A DNA stretch of 64,000 bases from Pseudomonas jinjuensis (lineage in GTDB: Bacteria; Pseudomonadota; Gammaproteobacteria; Pseudomonadales; Pseudomonadaceae). This document shows positions 1 to 8,592 of this stretch, one piece after another. The translations under genes were made by a program, and so were the position numbers. The stretch is taken from assembly GCF_900103845.1 (NCBI RefSeq), contig NZ_FNIJ01000020.1:1-64000 (forward strand), in the 5' to 3' direction. Numbering within the stretch: the stretch's first letter is position 1; every line of letters begins with the position of its first letter. Below the pieces are notes generated by a model. It worked only from the letters and a program-made list of their open reading frames with translations, was not told the DNA's origin and did no database searches.

Positions 1-280
1 TCAATTCGACATTGCGCTGGGCCTCTCGCTCCAGCCGGCGACTGGACTGGATGCGATTGAGATAGCCGTAGATGTAGATCTTCAGGAGATCGGCAGGATG
101 GTAAGCAGGTCTGCCCGTTTCCGCCGGGACGACACCGTCGAAACCCAACTGGCCGAGGTCGAGTTCATCGACGAACACATCGACCACCCGCACCGGGTTG
201 GTGTCCGCGACGTAGTCATCCAGGCTCTCCGGAAGCAGCGTGCTTTGACCTCGATGTTCTCCCTGGATGAAACGCTTCAT
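1..280 (-). CDS. IS1182-family transposase, N-terminal part
   Basis: The reverse strand from the ATG at 280 reads 93 residues without a stop and runs off the left edge. It opens MKRFIQGEHRGQSTLLPESL and continues through DDYVADTNPVRVVDVF, GRPAYHPADLLKIYIYGYLN and SSRRLEREAQRNVEL. This is the characteristic N-terminal region of IS1182-family DDE transposases. The catalytic residues would lie further left. Whether the complete element is intact cannot be judged here. Confidence 0.88.
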   Translation of the reverse strand, partial: MKRFIQGEHRGQSTLLPESLDDYVADTNPVRVVDVFVDELDLGQLGFDGVVPAETGRPAYHPADLLKIYIYGYLNRIQSSRRLEREAQRNVEL

Positions 281-350
281 GGGCCGCCCTGCTGAGTTTG
301 ATTCCATCAAATCCGAGCAAGGTCGATGCCAACGTTTTTACACAGCCTGG
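1..350 (-). mobile_element. IS1182-type insertion sequence, partial (transposase 5' side and end)
   Basis: One end of an insertion sequence enters from the left edge. It carries the start of a transposase reading leftward and about 70 bases of leader. The sequence ACACAGCCTGG at 340-350, preceded by a T-run, resembles the terminal inverted repeat of this kind of element (outward form CCAGGCTGTGTAAAAACG). Coding sequence of a CAP-domain gene begins immediately afterwards. The exact boundary is inferred, because the other end and the target duplication lie outside the window. Confidence 0.7.
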
Positions 351-1106
351 GCCATCAACGACTATCGCAGCCACCCCCGGCGCTGCTCGGGACGCTCGCT
401 GAGGGCGTTGCCGCCATTGGCGCTGAAATCGAGCCTGGCCTTGCCGGTGGGTTTCGCTGGCGCCCTGCGCGAGGAGTTGAAGGACAACGGCTACCAGGCC
501 GTGGCGGTGCGAACCATCCGCCTGGCGGGCGCGGGGGATGCCGGGGAAGCCTTCGACATGCTCGCGCGCCGCTACTGCGGAGCGCTGCTCGACACCCAGT
601 ACGCCGATATCGGCATCACCCGTTCGCGGAGCCAATGGCGGCTGGTGCTGGCGCGCCCCCTGCTCGACAGCCGGCAGCTGGGTGATCCGCGCGCGGCGGG
701 CAGGACCCTGCTGGCCCAGGTCAACGCCGCCCGGGCGAAGCCGCGCATGTGCGGTCGCCAGCGCTTCGGCGCCGCTCGCCCGCTGGCCTGGAATTCCGCC
801 CTGGGAGCGGCGGCGCAGGCGCACAGCCGGTCGATGGCCCGCGGCAACTACTTCTCGCACCAGGACCCCGACGGCGATTCGGCGATGGACAGGGCAAGGG
901 CCGCCGGCTATCGCGGCCGGCAGATCGGCGAGAACATCGCCGCCGGCCAGGGCTCGCCGGGCCGGGCGCTGGAAGGCTGGCTCGCCAGCCCCGGGCATTG
1001 CGCCAACCTGATGAACCCGCGCTTCACCCAGGTCGGCGCCGGCTATGCGACGCAGCCGCGCAGCGATGCGGGGATCTACTGGACGATGGTGTTCGGCGCA
1101 CCCTGA
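351..1106 (+). pseudogene. CAP/SCP-domain (YkwD-like) protein, 5' end removed by the IS
   Basis: The frame encodes a secreted-type CAP-domain protein. A first segment starts INDYRSHPRRC. A CAP domain follows, with NAARAKPRMCGRQRF, a NYFSHQDPDG stretch, IGENIAAGQGSP, GWLASPGHCANLMNP and a C-terminal GIYWTMVFGAP. Relatives start with a signal peptide just before the first NxYR motif. Here that part is missing: the in-frame codons upstream (an ATG at 267) are IS leader sequence encoding unrelated residues. A shortened, unsecreted protein could still be translated from 267, but loss of the export signal suggests a broken gene. A 9-bp GC hairpin at 1113-1137 follows, without a T-tract. The gene has no evident link to the steroid locus beside it. 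Confidence 0.75.
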
Positions 1107-1157
1107 TCGCGCGGCCCGCGGGATATGGCCGCGGGCCACCTGGGACGGGCGTTTCGA

Positions 1158-1176
1158 CTAGTCCGCATTGACGATG
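1158..1176 (+). promoter_or_regulatory. Putative regulon element, copy upstream of kstD
   Basis: CTAGTCCGCATTGACGATG matches the recurring element YTAGTCYSAACGGACGATG, with its GACGATG end pointing toward kstD, about 210 bases upstream of the start codon. The arms GTC and GAC form a weak dyad. Function is inferred from recurrence across the window. Confidence 0.55.
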
Positions 1177-1386
1177 AAGGATCTGCCGCCCGGTCCGATC
1201 ATCGACCGGCCTCCGCGCCATCGCGCAAGACTCGGCGCGCGAGCACATCGCCAGCAACCACATGGCCTCCGGCCGCAGCTTCGGCGCGGTGCAACCGGGC
1301 CTGCCCGATCCGTTCGCGCGAGAGGCGCCGGGCGCACGCCCCGCGCCAGCGGACCCTTCCCGACCACAGCCAATGGCATAATAAAA

Positions 1387-3096
1387 ATGACGGCACACGC
1401 TCAGATTCAGACCAGTTACGACGTCATCGTCGTCGGCTCCGGCGCCGGCGCCATGACCGCCGCGCTATTCGCGGCCGAACGCGGGCTCTCGGTACTGGTG
1501 GTGGAAAAGAGCCACCAGTTCGGCGGCACCTCGGCGATCTCCGGTGGCGGCATCTGGATTCCCAACAACCACCACTTCGCCGCCAGGGGTGGCGACGACA
1601 GCGTCGACAAGGCCTGGACCTACCTGAAGGCGGCAGTCGGCGACAAGGTGGACGAAAAGCGCCTGCGCGCCTATCTGGAGCAGGCGCCTAGGATGGTCCG
1701 CGAACTGGAAGCCTGCAGCCGGGTGCGCTTCGCCGTCGCCGAGAAATACCCCGACTACTACCAGCACCTGCCGGGCTCGCTGCCGGGCGGTCGCTCGCTG
1801 GACCCGGAAATCTTCGACGCCAGCGTGCTGGAGGAAGAGTTCGGCAACATGCGCCCGGCCTCGGCCACCACCCTGCTCATGGGCAGGATCGCCTGGACCG
1901 CGCGCCAGGCGCACAAGGCGATGTCGCGCAGCTTCGGCTGGCGCCTGATGCTGCTGTGGCTGATGCTGCGCTACAGGCTGGACTTCAGGTGGCGGCGGCG
2001 CAGCGAACTGGACCGCCGCACCGCCCTGGGCGCTTCGCTGGTGGCCTCGCTGCGCCGCTCGCTGATGGACCGCAAGGTGCCGCTGTGGCTGAACACCGAC
2101 TTCCGCGAGCTGAAGGTGGAGGATGGGCGGGTCGCCGGCATCCGCGTGCACAGCGGCGGTCGCGAGCTGGAGCTGCAGGCGCGGCTGGGGGTGATCCTGG
2201 GTTCCGGCGGCTTCGAGCAGAGCCAGGCCCTGCGCGAACGCTACCTGCCGCAGCCGACCCGCCAGGAATGGAGCGCCACGCCGCCGGGCAACAACACCGG
2301 CGCCGGGCTGGAAGCCGCCCGGGCCATCGGCGCGGCCACCGACCTGATGGACTGGGGCTGGTGGGCGCCGACCATTTCCGTGCCGGGCGAGGAGAAGCCG
2401 CGGCCGATCTTCGCCGAACGCGCCTTCCCCGGCTCCATCGTGGTCAACGGCCAGGGCCGGCGCTTCGTCAACGAGGCGGCGCCGTACCTGGAGTTCGTCG
2501 ACGCCATGTACCAGGACAACCAGCGCAGCGGCGGAAAGTCGATTCCGGCCTGGGTGATCTTCGACGCCCGGTTCCGCTTCAGCTATGCCATGGGCCCGCT
2601 GATGCCGGCGCAGATCATGCCCGACAGCCGCCTGCCGGCCGACTGGCTGAACGACCTCTACTACAAGGCCGACAGCCTGCCGGAGCTGGCTGCGCAGATC
2701 GGCGTCGACGCCGTGACCCTGGTGGCCAGCGTCGAGCGCCTCAACGGGTTCGCCCGCACCGGCGTCGACCTGGACTTCGGCCGCGGCGGCAATGTCTTCG
2801 ACCGCTACTACGGCAGCGTCGACGTCAAGCCCAACCCCTGCCTGGCGCCGCTGACCAGGGGGCCGTACTACGCCATGCGCATGAACGCCGGCGACATCGG
2901 CACCAAGGGCGGCCTGCTGACCAACGAGCATGCCCAGGTGCTGTACCCGTGCGGCAAGGCGATTCCCGGCCTGTATGCCATCGGCAACACCTCGGCGTCG
3001 GTGCTCGGCACCACCTATCCGGGGGCGGGCGGGACGCTCGGGCCGGCGATGACCTTCGGCTATGTCGCCGCCAACCATCTTTCCGCGCAGCGCTGA
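1387..3096 (+). CDS. kstD: 3-ketosteroid delta1-dehydrogenase (KstD)
   Basis: This 569-residue FAD enzyme is predicted to introduce the 1,2 double bond into ring A of 3-ketosteroids, the step that with 9alpha-hydroxylation opens ring B. The N-terminus has the dinucleotide-binding motif VVGSGAGAM (residues 15-23), a downstream E for the ribose (VVEKSHQFGGTS) and SGGGIWIPNN. The C-terminal part has GPYYAMR (about residues 491-497), GDIGTKGG and a final FAD-contact segment YPGAGGTLGPAMTFGY, as in KstD/TesH proteins, which are of similar length. I chose the ATG at 1387 because the FAD domain starts directly after it; the in-frame extension back to 1168 looks like leader. No clear Shine-Dalgarno is visible. 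It probably begins an operon with the DUF1302 gene. Confidence 0.9.
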   Translation: MTAHAQIQTSYDVIVVGSGAGAMTAALFAAERGLSVLVVEKSHQFGGTSAISGGGIWIPNNHHFAARGGDDSVDKAWTYLKAAVGDKVDEKRLRAYLEQAPRMVRELEACSRVRFAVAEKYPDYYQHLPGSLPGGRSLDPEIFDASVLEEEFGNMRPASATTLLMGRIAWTARQAHKAMSRSFGWRLMLLWLMLRYRLDFRWRRRSELDRRTALGASLVASLRRSLMDRKVPLWLNTDFRELKVEDGRVAGIRVHSGGRELELQARLGVILGSGGFEQSQALRERYLPQPTRQEWSATPPGNNTGAGLEAARAIGAATDLMDWGWWAPTISVPGEEKPRPIFAERAFPGSIVVNGQGRRFVNEAAPYLEFVDAMYQDNQRSGGKSIPAWVIFDARFRFSYAMGPLMPAQIMPDSRLPADWLNDLYYKADSLPELAAQIGVDAVTLVASVERLNGFARTGVDLDFGRGGNVFDRYYGSVDVKPNPCLAPLTRGPYYAMRMNAGDIGTKGGLLTNEHAQVLYPCGKAIPGLYAIGNTSASVLGTTYPGAGGTLGPAMTFGYVAANHLSAQR

Positions 3097-3272
3097 GACG
3101 GGCCGGAAACATCTGCCCACCGGCGCGGCTGCGCCGGACTAGGCCAAATGGAAGATGCGCGGGCATCACCGTCCTTTACACACTGCTCCGGCGACCAGCG
3201 TGTGCTTCGGGTGGGGACATGGACCCGCGGAGGCTGGAGCACGATTGCGAGAAGTCTATAAGGATAAGAATC

Positions 3273-4874
3273 ATGCATGACAAGCAACCTGGATGGAGCT
3301 TCGCCCCCGGCGTGCTGGGCCTGGCGCTGGCGAGCGGCGCGGCCGTGGCCGGACCGACCATCGAACTGGGCGAGAACACCACCCTGGACTCCACCCTCAC
3401 CGTGAACTACACGGCCTCGATGCGTACCGCCAAGCCGGCCAACCAGTACCTGGACAGCCTCAACAACGATGACAGCACGCGCAACTTCAACCGTGGTTCG
3501 CTGATCACCAACCGCGTCACCCTGTTCGGCGAGCTCATGCTCAACCACGAGAACCTGGGCGCGGTGCTGCGTGGCAGCCACTTCTACGACGACGTCTACC
3601 ACAACCGCAACGACAACGATTCGCCGGACACGGTGAACAAGAGCGGCCGCCACGACGCCTTCACCAGCGACACCCGCCGCTTCAGCGGCGGCAAGGCGCG
3701 CCTGCTGGACGCCTACGTCTACGGCAACTTCGACATCTTCGACGACCAGTACCTGTCGCTGAAGGCCGGCCGGCACGTGGTGGCCTGGGGCGAGAGCCTG
3801 TTCTGGCCGAACATCAGCCAGGGCCAGACGATCGTCGACGCCACCAAGTTCAACGTGCCGGGCACCGAGGCCAAGGACGCCTACCTGCCGGTGGGGCAGG
3901 TCTCCACCTCCTGGTCGCTGAACCAGGACCTGGCGCTGCTCGCCTACTACCAGTACGAGTGGGACGAGACCCAGCTCAACCCGGTGGGCGACTACTTCAA
4001 CGGCACCGACTACTTCGGTCCGGGGGCCGAGTTCTTCCGCTTCGCCGCCGGCGATCCGGCCCTCGCCTCGCTGAGCTACGGCGGCAAGGAAAAACCGGGC
4101 AACAGCGGCCAGTGGGGTATCGGCACCCGTTACCGCCTGACCGAGAGCACCGAAGTGGGGCTGTTCCACTACCGCTACCATGAGCACGTCGGCGCGCTGT
4201 TCTTCAGCTTCGGCGGCGATACCACCTTTTCGACCCTGGACGGCAGGGTCGATGCGGGCACCTACCGGCTGGGCTTCTTCGACGATGTCGAGCTGACCGG
4301 CGCGAGCTTCAGTTCGAAGATCGGCGATTCGGTGCAGATCGCCGGCGACCTGAGCTACCGCGATGGCTCGGCGGTGTACCTGGACAACGGCGTTCCGGCC
4401 CGCGGCCAGGTGTGGCAGGGCAACCTCAACGCCATGTACCTGATCGGGCCAACCTGGCTGGCGCACCAGACCAGCCTGTTCGGCGAGGTCATGAACCAGT
4501 ACATCGAGGGCGTCGACGACGTCGATGTCAGCGTCAACGGGACCCGCATCGGCAGCTTCGACAAGTTCGTCTACGACGGCCAGACCCGCGACTCGACCCT
4601 GTTCGGCGTGGGCGCGCAGATGGACTACCTGGGCGTCTTCAGCGGCTGGGACCTGATCACCAAGGTCAACTGGATGCAGAACATCGACGGCAGCGCCCTG
4701 CAGGGCCTGGGACGCGAAGAGAAGCGCCTGACGCTGGGGGCGGACCTCAAGTACCTGGGCAACTTCCAGGTCGGCCTGACCTACGTCGATTTCCTCAGCT
4801 CGCCGGATATCGCCAGGGGGCGGACCATGGCCGACCGCGACTACCTGTCGTTCAACGCCAAGTACAGCTTCTGA
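3273..4874 (+). CDS. DUF1302 family outer-membrane protein (putative steroid porin)
   Basis: A 533-residue protein with a likely signal peptide (hydrophobic stretch ending near GAAVAGPTIEL) followed by alternating aromatic/hydrophilic beta-strand sequence, ending in a C-terminal aromatic residue (LSFNAKYSF) as outer-membrane barrels do. DUF1302 proteins recur in clusters for hydrophobic substrates and are presumed outer-membrane channels. That role is inference. AAGGA precedes the ATG at a good distance. A second DUF1302 protein in the window (42786-44444) shares blocks such as FYDDVYH, NDNDSP and GRHVVxWGESLF, so the two are paralogues in the two lobes. It lies between kstD and an OYE-type reductase on the same strand. 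Confidence 0.82.
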   Translation: MHDKQPGWSFAPGVLGLALASGAAVAGPTIELGENTTLDSTLTVNYTASMRTAKPANQYLDSLNNDDSTRNFNRGSLITNRVTLFGELMLNHENLGAVLRGSHFYDDVYHNRNDNDSPDTVNKSGRHDAFTSDTRRFSGGKARLLDAYVYGNFDIFDDQYLSLKAGRHVVAWGESLFWPNISQGQTIVDATKFNVPGTEAKDAYLPVGQVSTSWSLNQDLALLAYYQYEWDETQLNPVGDYFNGTDYFGPGAEFFRFAAGDPALASLSYGGKEKPGNSGQWGIGTRYRLTESTEVGLFHYRYHEHVGALFFSFGGDTTFSTLDGRVDAGTYRLGFFDDVELTGASFSSKIGDSVQIAGDLSYRDGSAVYLDNGVPARGQVWQGNLNAMYLIGPTWLAHQTSLFGEVMNQYIEGVDDVDVSVNGTRIGSFDKFVYDGQTRDSTLFGVGAQMDYLGVFSGWDLITKVNWMQNIDGSALQGLGREEKRLTLGADLKYLGNFQVGLTYVDFLSSPDIARGRTMADRDYLSFNAKYSF

Positions 4875-4882
4875 TGTCCATC

Positions 4883-4917
4883 CGGCCGGCCGCGGGGCGC
4901 CCGCGGCCGGCCGTTCT
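4883..4917 (+). terminator. Very stable hairpin after the DUF1302 gene
   Basis: A 14-bp perfect GC stem (CGGCCGGCCGCGGG at 4883-4896 and its complement at 4900-4913) with a 3-base loop is followed by TTCT. It lies 9 bases after the DUF1302 stop. The weak T-tract suggests partial termination or mRNA 3'-end protection before the next gene. Confidence 0.5.
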
Positions 4918-5025
4918 CCCGTTGCCATCCCCGCTCCGTGGCGGGGCGGGCGATCCTCTGCATTTCCCCCGGCGCCGGGCCGTCGCGGCGCAGGACCTGC
5001 AAGTACCACGACAAGGATCACGCAC

Positions 5026-6267
5026 ATGCAGAACACCGCAGACCGCAGCATCGACTCGCCTGCGTTCCAGCCGCTGAAGATCGGCCCGCTTACCCTGCGC
5101 AACCGCTTCATCAAGGCGGCCACCAACGAGGGCATGTCGCCCGATGGCGTGCCGAGCAAGCAGATGCTCAGGTTCCATGAGTCCATCGCCGCCGGCGGCA
5201 CGGGCATGACCACCGTGGCCTACTGCGCGGTGAGCGCCGACGGCCGCACGCTTCCCAACCAGATCCTCCTCGACCGCCAGACCCTGCCGCACCTGCGCGC
5301 GCTCACCGATGCGGTGCACCGCCAGGGCGCGGCCGCTTCGGCGCAGATCACCCATGGCGGCTGCTTCACCTTCCTGCCGCCGCAGCAGACGCCGCGTCCG
5401 CTGTCCTCCAGCGGAGGCTTCAACAAGGTCGGCATCATGAGCGGCATGCTGCTCAAGCAGGCGATGACCGAGGCCGACATGCAGCGCGTGGCCGACGAGT
5501 TCGTCCAGGGCGCGCGGCTCGCCCGCGAGGCCGGCTTCGATGCGGTGGAGCTGCACATGGGCCATGGCTATCTGCTCAGCCAGTTCGTCTCCCGGCTGTA
5601 CAACAGGCGCCGCGACCAGTACGGCGGCAGCCTGGAGAACCGCCTGCGCTTCCCCGGCCTGGTACTGCGCCGGGTGCTCGACGCGGTCGGCCGCGACCTC
5701 GCCGTGGTCTGCAAGTACAGCATCACCGAGGGCGTGCGTGGCGGCCACACGGCCGAGGACGGCGCCGCCATCGCGTGCATCCTCGAAGGCGAGGGCGCCC
5801 ACCTGCTGGTGCTCAGCGCGGGGATGAACGTGGAGTCGATCACCACCATGTTCGGCTCCTCCTTCCCCAAGGAAAACCGGGTCAGCACCGGCAACCCGCT
5901 GATCGGCGCGGCCATGGCCATCCAGCGCCTGTTCGAGCCGAGGGTGGAGTTCCGTGAGCTGTACCTGCTCGAACATGCGCGCAAGGTGCGCGCCGCGGTG
6001 CGCATGCCGCTGGCCTACCTGGGCGGCGCGAAAAGCCTGGACAGCATCGAGCGGGTCATGGGCGAGGGCTTCGATGCGGTGGCCATGGGCCGTGTGCTGA
6101 TCGCCGAGCCGGACTACGTCGGCAAGTTGCGCAGCGGTGCCAGCCGCGACTCCGTGTGCACCTCGTGCAACCGCTGCGTGGCGATGATGTACACGCCGGG
6201 CGGCACCTCCTGCGTGCTCGGCCAGCCGGGCGACGCGCTGCTCAACAGCCAGGGCGCCGCGTCCTGA
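5026..6267 (+). CDS. NADH:flavin oxidoreductase of the OYE / 2,4-dienoyl-CoA reductase family
   Basis: A 413-residue FMN TIM-barrel reductase. It begins with the family motif PLKIGPLTLRNRFIKAATNE, has the active-site ELHMGHGYLLSQF (His-x-x-His) and YGGSLENR, and ends with a cysteine array CTSCNRCVAMMYTPGGTSC. This spaces C-x2-C-x2-C-x11-C, as in the 4Fe-4S site of dienoyl-CoA reductases. It lacks the C-terminal FAD/NAD domains of full-length family members, so another electron donor must feed the cluster or the cluster is vestigial. A role in reducing a ring or side-chain double bond of a steroid is inferred from context. AAGGA precedes the ATG. A strong terminator follows. Confidence 0.82.
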   Translation: MQNTADRSIDSPAFQPLKIGPLTLRNRFIKAATNEGMSPDGVPSKQMLRFHESIAAGGTGMTTVAYCAVSADGRTLPNQILLDRQTLPHLRALTDAVHRQGAAASAQITHGGCFTFLPPQQTPRPLSSSGGFNKVGIMSGMLLKQAMTEADMQRVADEFVQGARLAREAGFDAVELHMGHGYLLSQFVSRLYNRRRDQYGGSLENRLRFPGLVLRRVLDAVGRDLAVVCKYSITEGVRGGHTAEDGAAIACILEGEGAHLLVLSAGMNVESITTMFGSSFPKENRVSTGNPLIGAAMAIQRLFEPRVEFRELYLLEHARKVRAAVRMPLAYLGGAKSLDSIERVMGEGFDAVAMGRVLIAEPDYVGKLRSGASRDSVCTSCNRCVAMMYTPGGTSCVLGQPGDALLNSQGAAS

Positions 6268-6306
6268 AGCATCGCCGCTGCGGCGCTGGCTCCGCTGTCT
6301 TTCCTG

Positions 6307-6342
6307 CCCGCGTCCGACCCTGGAGTCGGACGCGGGTTTTTT
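6307..6342 (+). terminator. Rho-independent terminator closing the kstD block
   Basis: A perfect 12-bp stem (CCCGCGTCCGAC at 6307-6318, complement at 6325-6336) with a 6-base loop is followed by six T. It is one-directional: the opposite strand has no T-tract after the stem. It separates the plus-strand kstD block from the convergent hydrolase gene. Confidence 0.9.
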
Positions 6343-6357
6343 CGGAGGGCCTGAGGC

Positions 6358-7191
6358 TCAGCCGTGCCGGAGGAAATCCAGGCAGCTGCGGTTGAACAGT
6401 CCGTGGTGCTCGACCTGCACCCAGTGGCCGCACTGGTTGAGCACGATGAAGCGCGCCTGCTTCGCGCCATCGATGATGCGCTGGGCGCCGCCGACCGGAT
6501 TGAAGTTGTCGCCGCTGCCCCAGAAGCCGAGGATCGGGCAGCGAATCTCGTCCAGGCGCGATTCCATGTTGGGAATCATCATGGTGCTGAACAGGTTCTT
6601 CGGCTGGGTCACGGCCACGGCGACGCGCTCGGCCAGCAGGTCGTCCGGCAGGATCGAGGGATCGAACAGCTGCAGGCTCATCATGCTGCGCATTTCGTCC
6701 ATGCCGATGGGACCGGCGCCGAACAGCGAGACCATGCGCAGGATGCCGGGCATCTGGAAGTAGGTTTCGCGTTCCTCGACGCCGCCCGGCGCCAGCAGGA
6801 TCAGGTTTTCCGGAAGGTCCGGCTCGGCCAGGGCCAGGCCCAGCGCGATGGCGCCGCCGAGGGAGTTGCCCAGCAGGGTGCAGCGCCCGATGCCGATGGC
6901 CTTGACGAAGGCGCGCAGGGTGCCGACGAAGAACTCCAGGTCGTAGCGGCCATCGTCCGGCTTGTCGGAGCGGCCGAAGCCCGGCAGGTCGAGGACGATG
7001 TTGCGGTAGCCGGCCTCGACGAATGCCGGGTAGTTGCCCTTGAAGTTGCTGTATCCGCTGGCGCCAGGGCCGCTGCCGTGCAGCCACAGCACCACCGGAC
7101 CCTGGCCCTCGTCGAGGTAGTGCAGGCGCAGCCCGCTGGGCAGGGTCACGTAGTGGCCGATGGGCAGTGGCAAGTCTACTTGCTGGGTCAT
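6358..7191 (-). CDS. HsaD/TesD-like meta-cleavage product C-C hydrolase (copy 1)
   Basis: A 277-residue alpha/beta hydrolase, expected to hydrolyse the ring-cleaved product (4,9-DSHA) made by HsaC into the HIP side and a C5 acid. The oxyanion region HGSGPGASGYSNF, nucleophile Ser110 in GNSLGG, acid Asp228 in GFWGSGDNFNP and base His256 in QCGHWVQVEH fit the MhpC/BphD/HsaD subfamily. An AGGAG lies about ten bases before the ATG. It is monocistronic or followed by the convergent terminator. A regulon element lies about 92 bases upstream. A close paralogue of equal length sits at 34109-34942; which one serves the HsaC product cannot be decided from sequence alone. Confidence 0.82.
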   Translation of the reverse strand: MTQQVDLPLPIGHYVTLPSGLRLHYLDEGQGPVVLWLHGSGPGASGYSNFKGNYPAFVEAGYRNIVLDLPGFGRSDKPDDGRYDLEFFVGTLRAFVKAIGIGRCTLLGNSLGGAIALGLALAEPDLPENLILLAPGGVEERETYFQMPGILRMVSLFGAGPIGMDEMRSMMSLQLFDPSILPDDLLAERVAVAVTQPKNLFSTMMIPNMESRLDEIRCPILGFWGSGDNFNPVGGAQRIIDGAKQARFIVLNQCGHWVQVEHHGLFNRSCLDFLRHG

Positions 7192-7282
7192 CCTGTCGTT
7201 CTCCTGGTCTGGCGTTGGCGGCGGGCGGGTCGGTGCATGCCGCGCCGGTTCCGGCGATGCTCCTCCCCGGGCGCGGAAATCG

Positions 7283-7301
7283 CATCGTCCGTTCAGACCA
7301 G
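7283..7301 (-). promoter_or_regulatory. Putative regulon element upstream of hydrolase copy 1
   Basis: On the minus strand the site reads CTGGTCTGAACGGACGATG, close to the consensus, with the GACGATG end toward the hydrolase start about 92 bases away. Confidence 0.65.
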
Positions 7302-7398
7302 CCGGAATTTCGCGGGCATGGCCCGCTTGTACACGGAATTCGCGAGCAGGATGCGCCGGGATACCATGACGGGACGGCTTCGCGGGTTTCCTCGTCGC

Positions 7399-8592
7399 TC
7401 AGGCCTTCACCCGTGGCTCGCGCGGCATGCCCAGGGCGCGTTCGGCGATGATGTTGCGCTGGATCTCGTTGCTGCCGCCGTAGATGGTGTCGGCGCGGGT
7501 GAACAGGAACATGGACTGCAGGCGCGACAGCTCGTAGGGCGCGCCGTCGAGGATTTCCGCCTGCGGGCCGAGCACGTCCATCGCCAGCTTGCCCAGCTCC
7601 AGGTGCCAGGTGGACCAGGCCAGCTTGTAGATCATCGCCTCGCGGCGCAGGCTGCCGTCCTGGCTGCCGGAGAGCATGCGCAGCGAGTTGTAGCGCAGCA
7701 CCCTGAGTCCCGCCCAGGCCTGGGCCAGGCGCTGGCGCAGCAGCGGGTCGCGGTCGGCGCCGTTGGTCCTGGCGATGCGGATGATCTCGTCCAGCTCGTT
7801 CCTGAACTGCATCTGCTGGCCCAGGGTGGATACGCCGCGCTCGAAGCCGAGCAGGGCCATGGCCACCTTCCAGCCGTCGCCCGGCTTGCCGATGATGTTT
7901 TCGGCGGCGGTGCGCGCGTCGCTGAAGAACACCTCGTTGAATTCGCTGGTGCCGGTCAGCTGCTGGATCGGCTGCACCTCGATGCCCGCCTGGTCCATCG
8001 GCACCAGCAGGAAGCTCAGGCCGTGGTGGCCGACGCTGCCCGGCTCGGTGCGCGCCAGCACGAAGCACCACTGCGACTCGTGGGCCAGGGAGGTCCACAC
8101 CTTCTGCCCGTTGATCAGCCATTCGCTGCCGCTGGCGTCGAGCTGGGCGCGGGTCCTGACCCCGGCGAGGTCGGAGCCGGCGCCGGGCTCGGAGTAGCCC
8201 TGGCACCAGAACTCGCGGCCTTCGAGGATGCCCGGCAGGAAGCGCCGTTGCTGCTCCTCGCTGCCCATCGCCACCAGGGTCGGGCCGATCAGGCCTTCGC
8301 CGATGTGGCCCATGCGTCCGGGGCCGCCGGCACGGGCGTATTCCTCGTGGAAGATCACCTGCTGGCTGATCGACAGGCCGCGGCCGCCGCATTCCTCCGG
8401 CCAGCCGATGCCGATCCAGCCGCCCCTGGCCAGTTCGCGCTCCCAGGCTTTGCGTTCCTCGGGGAACATGTGCTCGTCGCCGGGACCGCCGCGGAAGCGC
8501 AGGGTGGCGAACTCGCCCTGCAGGTGCTGTTCGAGCCAGTCGGCCACTTCCTGGCGGAAGGCTTCGTCCTCGGGGCTGAAACCGATTTTCAT
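7399..8592 (-). CDS. fadE30: Acyl-CoA dehydrogenase, FadE30-like
   Basis: A 397-residue acyl-CoA dehydrogenase that closely resembles mycobacterial FadE30, which dehydrogenates the CoA ester of the C/D-ring intermediate 5-hydroxy-HIP. Shared features include EERKAWERELA, GWPEECGGRGLS, the FAD/substrate segment WCQGYSEPGAGSDLA, INGQKVWTSLAHESQWCFVL, ERGVSTLGQQ and the C-terminal signature YGGSNEIQRNIIAERALGMP. The ATG at 8592 overlaps the stop of the upstream dehydrogenase by four bases, so the two are translationally coupled and may form a mixed complex, as other steroid dehydrogenases do. Both genes run divergently from the hsaC operon. Confidence 0.87.
   Translation of the reverse strand: MKIGFSPEDEAFRQEVADWLEQHLQGEFATLRFRGGPGDEHMFPEERKAWERELARGGWIGIGWPEECGGRGLSISQQVIFHEEYARAGGPGRMGHIGEGLIGPTLVAMGSEEQQRRFLPGILEGREFWCQGYSEPGAGSDLAGVRTRAQLDASGSEWLINGQKVWTSLAHESQWCFVLARTEPGSVGHHGLSFLLVPMDQAGIEVQPIQQLTGTSEFNEVFFSDARTAAENIIGKPGDGWKVAMALLGFERGVSTLGQQMQFRNELDEIIRIARTNGADRDPLLRQRLAQAWAGLRVLRYNSLRMLSGSQDGSLRREAMIYKLAWSTWHLELGKLAMDVLGPQAEILDGAPYELSRLQSMFLFTRADTIYGGSNEIQRNIIAERALGMPREPRVKA

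Noticed and set aside
98-295. A 65-codon plus-strand frame near the left edge
   Set aside because: It is antisense to the IS1182-type transposase fragment, whose translation matches the family closely.
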